A DNA stretch of 5,536 bases from an uncultured Lactobacillus sp. (GTDB lineage Bacteria; Bacillota; Bacilli; Lactobacillales; Lactobacillaceae), in contig NZ_CABUIW010000086.1 in assembly GCF_902491705.1 (NCBI RefSeq), positions 1 to 5,536 on the forward strand, in the 5' to 3' direction. The stretch's first letter is position 1. Each line of letters begins with the position of its first letter. Positions 4,351-5,536 of the stretch are shown piece after piece. Below the pieces are notes generated by a model, which was not told the origin of the DNA, made no database searches, and saw only the letters and a list, made by a program, of their open reading frames with translations. The translations under genes and the position numbers were made by a program.

Positions 4351-4419
4351 TAGGCTGATTGCTATAACAATTACAAACACAAGCATTTTACAGCTTGTAA
4401 ATGTCACTGTTATGCTCAC
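4333..4419 (-). CDS. 28-residue hydrophobic peptide, candidate type I toxin
   Basis: GTG start at 4419 preceded at 8 bases by GGGAGG (4433-4428), a near-perfect Shine-Dalgarno; TAG stop at 4335-4333. The peptide has a polar Thr/Ser-rich N-terminus (residues 2-10, with C10), one hydrophobic helix MLVFVIVIAISLI (12-24), and ends KKHQ. This is the usual plan of membrane-active type I toxins: a single short helix with a basic C-terminus. It lacks the proline and VG motif of Fst/Ldr peptides, so it would be divergent or a different family. The gene ends inside the terminator of the convergent small RNA, and its roughly 135-base leader contains the complement of repeat copy B. The mRNA likely starts near 4556. 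Toxicity is inferred; no known toxin is recognised by sequence. Confidence 0.5.
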   Translation of the reverse strand: MSITVTFTSCKMLVFVIVIAISLIKKHQ

Positions 4420-4458
4420 CGCCAGAACCTCCCTAGCAGTCAAGAAACTTTCACAACC

Positions 4459-4476
4459 AACGCCCCATTTCTTGCT
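4459..4476 (+). repeat. Direct repeat copy B, in the peptide mRNA leader
   Basis: AACGCCC-CATTTCTTGCT, 180 bases from copy A and in the same orientation. Because the peptide mRNA is the opposite strand, its leader carries the complement and can base-pair with the small RNA that carries copy A. Nearby CCAACG (4457)/CGTTGG (4489) and a bulged CAGTCAAGAAA/TTTCTTGCTG stem show that this leader is itself structured. Confidence 0.85.
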
Positions 4477-4558
4477 GTACTTGTAAACCGTTGGTGATGT
4501 CTAGCTTCTTATTGCCTAGATAAGTAATAGGGTAGCTACTCCCCAAGACTTACCATGA

Positions 4559-4616
4559 TTAAATTATATAATTTAAATCACTTTTAAAGTGAATTATTCG
4601 ATGCGCAAGCCTTGCG
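4559..4616. repeat. Three tandem palindromes around the peptide promoter
   Basis: TTAAATTATATAATTTAA (4559-4576, perfect), CACTTT-T-AAAGTG (4579-4591) and CGCAAG-C-CTTGCG (4604-4616) follow one another. The first contains the -10 of the minus-strand peptide transcript. They could be regulator sites, a cruciform-forming or replication-related segment; none is identified. Confidence 0.5.
4563..4593 (-). promoter_or_regulatory. Candidate promoter of the peptide mRNA
   Basis: On the minus strand a perfect TATAAT (4568-4563) lies 19 bases after a weak TTCACT (4593-4588). The start would be near 4556. The AT palindrome also gives TATAAT on the plus strand, so direction rests on the downstream gene. 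The -35 is poor. Confidence 0.45.
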
Positions 4617-4721
4617 TTTAATAAATTCCAGCTAATCCATTGATACACAAGTAATTACAGGCAATTTTTAGCAATCAAAAAAGGGGCCAAAATTGACTCA
4701 AATTGCTTCTCATCCCCGTAT

Positions 4722-4754
4722 AAAAAAAGCAACTAGCAGGGGATGCTTAGTTGC
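4722..4754 (-). terminator. Rho-independent terminator of the small-protein operon
   Basis: On the minus strand GCAACTA (4754-4748) pairs with TAGTTGC (4735-4729), with a 12-base loop and seven Ts (4728-4722). It begins at the base after the stop codon of the 61-residue gene. Confidence 0.9.
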
Positions 4755-4940
4755 CTATTGCTTGTCTAGTTCTGTTTGTCGTTGCTCAATATAGCCCTTT
4801 AATGCTTCCAAGTCTTCGCTAGTAGCATTATTCAGAATAAAGCTCTTAGCCATTGAACGCTTATTAATGTAGCGGGTGCGTTCTCTGTTCTTCTTACGAT
4901 AATTGTAAGTAGCCCGCTTCTGAGCTTCACTAATTGCCAT
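4755..4940 (-). CDS. Small basic protein typical of mobile elements
   Basis: A 61-residue protein. The N-terminal half is very basic (MAISEAQKRATYNYRKKNRE, then RTRYINKRSMAKSFI). The C-terminal half is an acidic-amphipathic helix (ATSEDLEALKGYIEQRQTEL, residues 39-58). I recall proteins with this MAISEAQKRA opening as common unnamed products of lactobacillus and streptococcus plasmids and integrated elements, with some similarity to ribbon-helix-helix DNA-binding proteins; that assignment is tentative. The frame is open upstream to an ATG at 4991, but 4940 is preferred: it lies one base after the stop of the preceding gene (TAA C ATG), indicating translational coupling, and matches the family start. 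Only a weak GGGG ribosome binding site precedes it. A DNA-binding regulator role is possible. Confidence 0.75.
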   Translation of the reverse strand: MAISEAQKRATYNYRKKNRERTRYINKRSMAKSFILNNATSEDLEALKGYIEQRQTELDKQ

Positions 4941-4941
4941 G

Positions 4942-5148
4942 TTAAAAGCCCCATTTCTTATGCGTCTTGTCCGTTTCAATTTCAATCTCAATTAGTTTAT
5001 TGTGACGTTTTTTTATTTTGGGTGAATGCAGCCAATCCTTGAACTTGATCGCCTGCCGTTTTATGTTGTCTTTTGCTTCTCTAGGCGTTGGAATAGTCAA
5101 TTCAACTTCAACATGATTATTCCTGGTGTGGAATTTATAGCTCTTCAT
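4942..5148 (-). CDS. Small basic protein of unknown function
   Basis: A 68-residue protein, not recognised. It is rich in Lys, Arg and His (KSYKFHTRNNHVEVELTIPT at 2-21; SPKIKKRHNK at 42-51), with an alternating LIEIEIETDK segment (52-61) that could be a beta strand, and no membrane segment. GAGGG lies about 8 bases before the ATG. Its stop is one base from the start of the 61-residue gene, so the pair is surely co-translated. It lies downstream of an internal hairpin and has no convincing promoter of its own, so expression probably depends on read-through from the promoter at 5376-5404. The opening, with alternating hydrophobic residues, would suit a small nucleic-acid-binding fold, but this is a guess. 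Confidence 0.65.
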   Translation of the reverse strand: MKSYKFHTRNNHVEVELTIPTPREAKDNIKRQAIKFKDWLHSPKIKKRHNKLIEIEIETDKTHKKWGF

Positions 5149-5187
5149 GATTTAAACCCTCGCTTTTAAATGCTATACTTTAATTGT

Positions 5188-5233
5188 AATAAAGCCCCTA
5201 AGAGTTGAGCTGCTAAACTTACAACTCTTAGGG
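5188..5233 (-). terminator. Internal hairpin / attenuator of the small-protein operon
   Basis: On the minus strand CCCTAAGAGTTG (5233-5222) pairs perfectly over 12 bp with CAACTCTTAGGG (5207-5196), with a 14-base loop, followed by GCTTTATT. The U-tract is imperfect, so partial read-through is expected. The 3' arm CTTAGGGGCT is also complementary to the 5' end of the same mRNA. Confidence 0.65.
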
Positions 5234-5243
5234 CGGTAAGTAA

Positions 5244-5345
5244 TTACCACTTAATGATAAGTTCAAAGTCTAGTTTGATGAAGAAGTGTCCGCTAAACAC
5301 AATCTTAATCTTGCTGGGCTTTTTCTTTATGATTAAGTGCATCAT
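5244..5345 (-). CDS. 33-residue basic-hydrophobic peptide
   Basis: An ORF too short for usual gene calling but with excellent signals: a consensus promoter about 30 bases upstream and GGAAAGGGGGTGA, close to the full anti-Shine-Dalgarno complement, just before tandem ATG codons (5345 and 5342). The second ATG is better spaced. The peptide opens with MMHLII, then a basic KKKPSKIK patch (7-14), VFSGHFFIKLDFELII (16-31), and ends in KW. Hydrophobic and charged residues alternate, so it looks like a small beta structure, not a transmembrane helix. It is not recognised. It is the first gene of the unit leading to the 68- and 61-residue proteins and is followed by the hairpin at 5188-5233. It could be a functional microprotein or a leader peptide for attenuation. 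Confidence 0.65.
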   Translation of the reverse strand: MMHLIIKKKPSKIKIVFSGHFFIKLDFELIIKW

Positions 5346-5375
5346 ACTCACCCCCTTTCCTTAGGGGCTAAATAT

Positions 5376-5404
5376 ATTATATACTTTTGTACATATAATT
5401 GCAA
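5376..5404 (-). promoter_or_regulatory. Strong promoter of the small-protein operon
   Basis: On the minus strand TTGCAA (5404-5399), a 17-base spacer and TATAAT (5381-5376). The start would be near 5369, giving an mRNA that begins about AGCCCCTAAGG. The IS end lies only about 10 bases upstream of the -35. Confidence 0.85.
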
Positions 5405-5440
5405 TAAGAAAATGGGGCTGTGACATAAGTCTCTAATAAT

Positions 5441-5484
5441 AAGCGGAGTTAAATGAAATCTTCGGATTTCATTTAACTCCGCTT
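5441..5484. repeat. Perfect 20-bp stem with TTCG loop inside the IS end
   Basis: Bases 5441-5460 (AAGCGGAGTT...) and 5465-5484 (...AACTCCGCTT) are exact reverse complements around TTCG. It lies between the presumed transposase stop and the IS tip. It probably terminates transcription leaving or entering the element; U-tracts are weak on both sides. Confidence 0.8.
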
Positions 5485-5500
5485 TCCTTTAGAATAGATA

Positions 5501-5536
5501 TTAGAAAAAGAAAAAGACACCGACTAGCCCGTCGAT
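5501..5536 (-). CDS. C-terminal fragment of a presumed transposase
   Basis: An open minus-strand frame enters at the window edge, giving IDGLVGVFFFF followed by TAA at 5503-5501. Only 11 residues are visible, so identity rests on position inside the IS end, with the palindrome just downstream as in many IS elements. It could also be a chance frame. Confidence 0.35.
   Translation of the reverse strand: MDGLVGVFFFF

Larger units (their letters stand above)
5414..5536. mobile_element. End of an insertion sequence, IS1182-like, cut by the window edge
   Basis: GGGGCTGTGACATAAGTCTC from 5414 matches my recollection of the terminal sequence of IS1182-type elements in lactobacilli and staphylococci (GGCTGTGACATAA). 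Inside follow a perfect palindrome (5441-5484) and then a frame ending at 5501 that enters from the right. The family assignment is from memory; the other end and target duplication are outside the window. Confidence 0.55.

Noticed and set aside
4712..4719. ATCCCCGT matching part of the tRNA-Glu T-arm, a possible second att copy
   Set aside because: Only eight bases match and the surrounding tRNA sequence is not repeated.
4941..4991. Earlier ATG for the 61-residue protein
   Set aside because: It would overlap the upstream gene by 50 bases without a ribosome binding site; the coupled start at 4940 fits better.
5244..5345. 33-residue peptide as an Fst toxin (also 33 residues)
   Set aside because: It has no continuous hydrophobic helix and no Fst-type proline/VG motif; no convergent antisense RNA is seen there.

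Overview
The window looks like a low-GC Gram-positive genome of the Lactobacillaceae, probably a Limosilactobacillus reuteri-like organism. The evidence is strong AGGAGG-type ribosome binding sites, TTGACA/TATAAT promoters with 17-bp spacers, tRNA genes without an encoded CCA, and an IS1182-like insertion-sequence end. Genus is an inference; no rRNA or marker protein is present.

Left part (1-3532), ordinary chromosome. On the minus strand a membrane-anchored zinc metalloprotease of the matrixin type (1453-2187), a ten-helix EamA/DMT transporter (456-1370) and a small acidic protein (84-437) lie in series. They appear to share the protease promoter at 2212-2240 and end at a hairpin at 39-78. 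Divergent from the protease is an uncharacterised tryptophan-rich protein (2334-2789), with a perfect 10-bp inverted repeat between the two genes. Then come tRNA-Gln(CUG), a 109-residue unknown protein with its own promoter, and tRNA-Glu(CUC). Both tRNAs carry C at anticodon position 34, so they read CAG and GAG.

Middle part (3533-4720), an accessory segment beginning at the 3' end of tRNA-Glu and almost without conventional genes. It holds paired TGCGGAA repeats that could be integrase arm sites, several promoters with a TGnTATAAT -10, three plus-strand terminator-like hairpins, a structured RNA candidate (about 3819-3960) and a degenerate or non-ATG reading frame (3875-4096). Its main content is a previously unrecognised candidate type I toxin-antitoxin module at about 4213-4590. 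There, a 28-codon hydrophobic peptide with a strong Shine-Dalgarno site (4333-4419, minus) faces a roughly 100-nt convergent small RNA (4248-4350, plus). An imperfect direct repeat is placed so that the small RNA can pair both with the 3' end and with the 5' leader of the peptide mRNA. This resembles the layout of the Fst/par locus of pAD1 and its Lactobacillus relatives, but the peptide does not look like Fst.

Right part (4722-5536). A minus-strand mini-operon runs from a strong promoter (5376-5404) through a 33-residue peptide, an internal hairpin, a 68-residue basic protein and a translationally coupled 61-residue basic protein, to a good terminator (4722-4754). The mRNA 5' end is complementary to the internal terminator arm, which suggests attenuation. 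The window ends inside an insertion sequence that starts near 5414. The small genes, the addiction-like module, the IS and the tRNA junction together suggest an integrated or decayed plasmid-like or satellite element.
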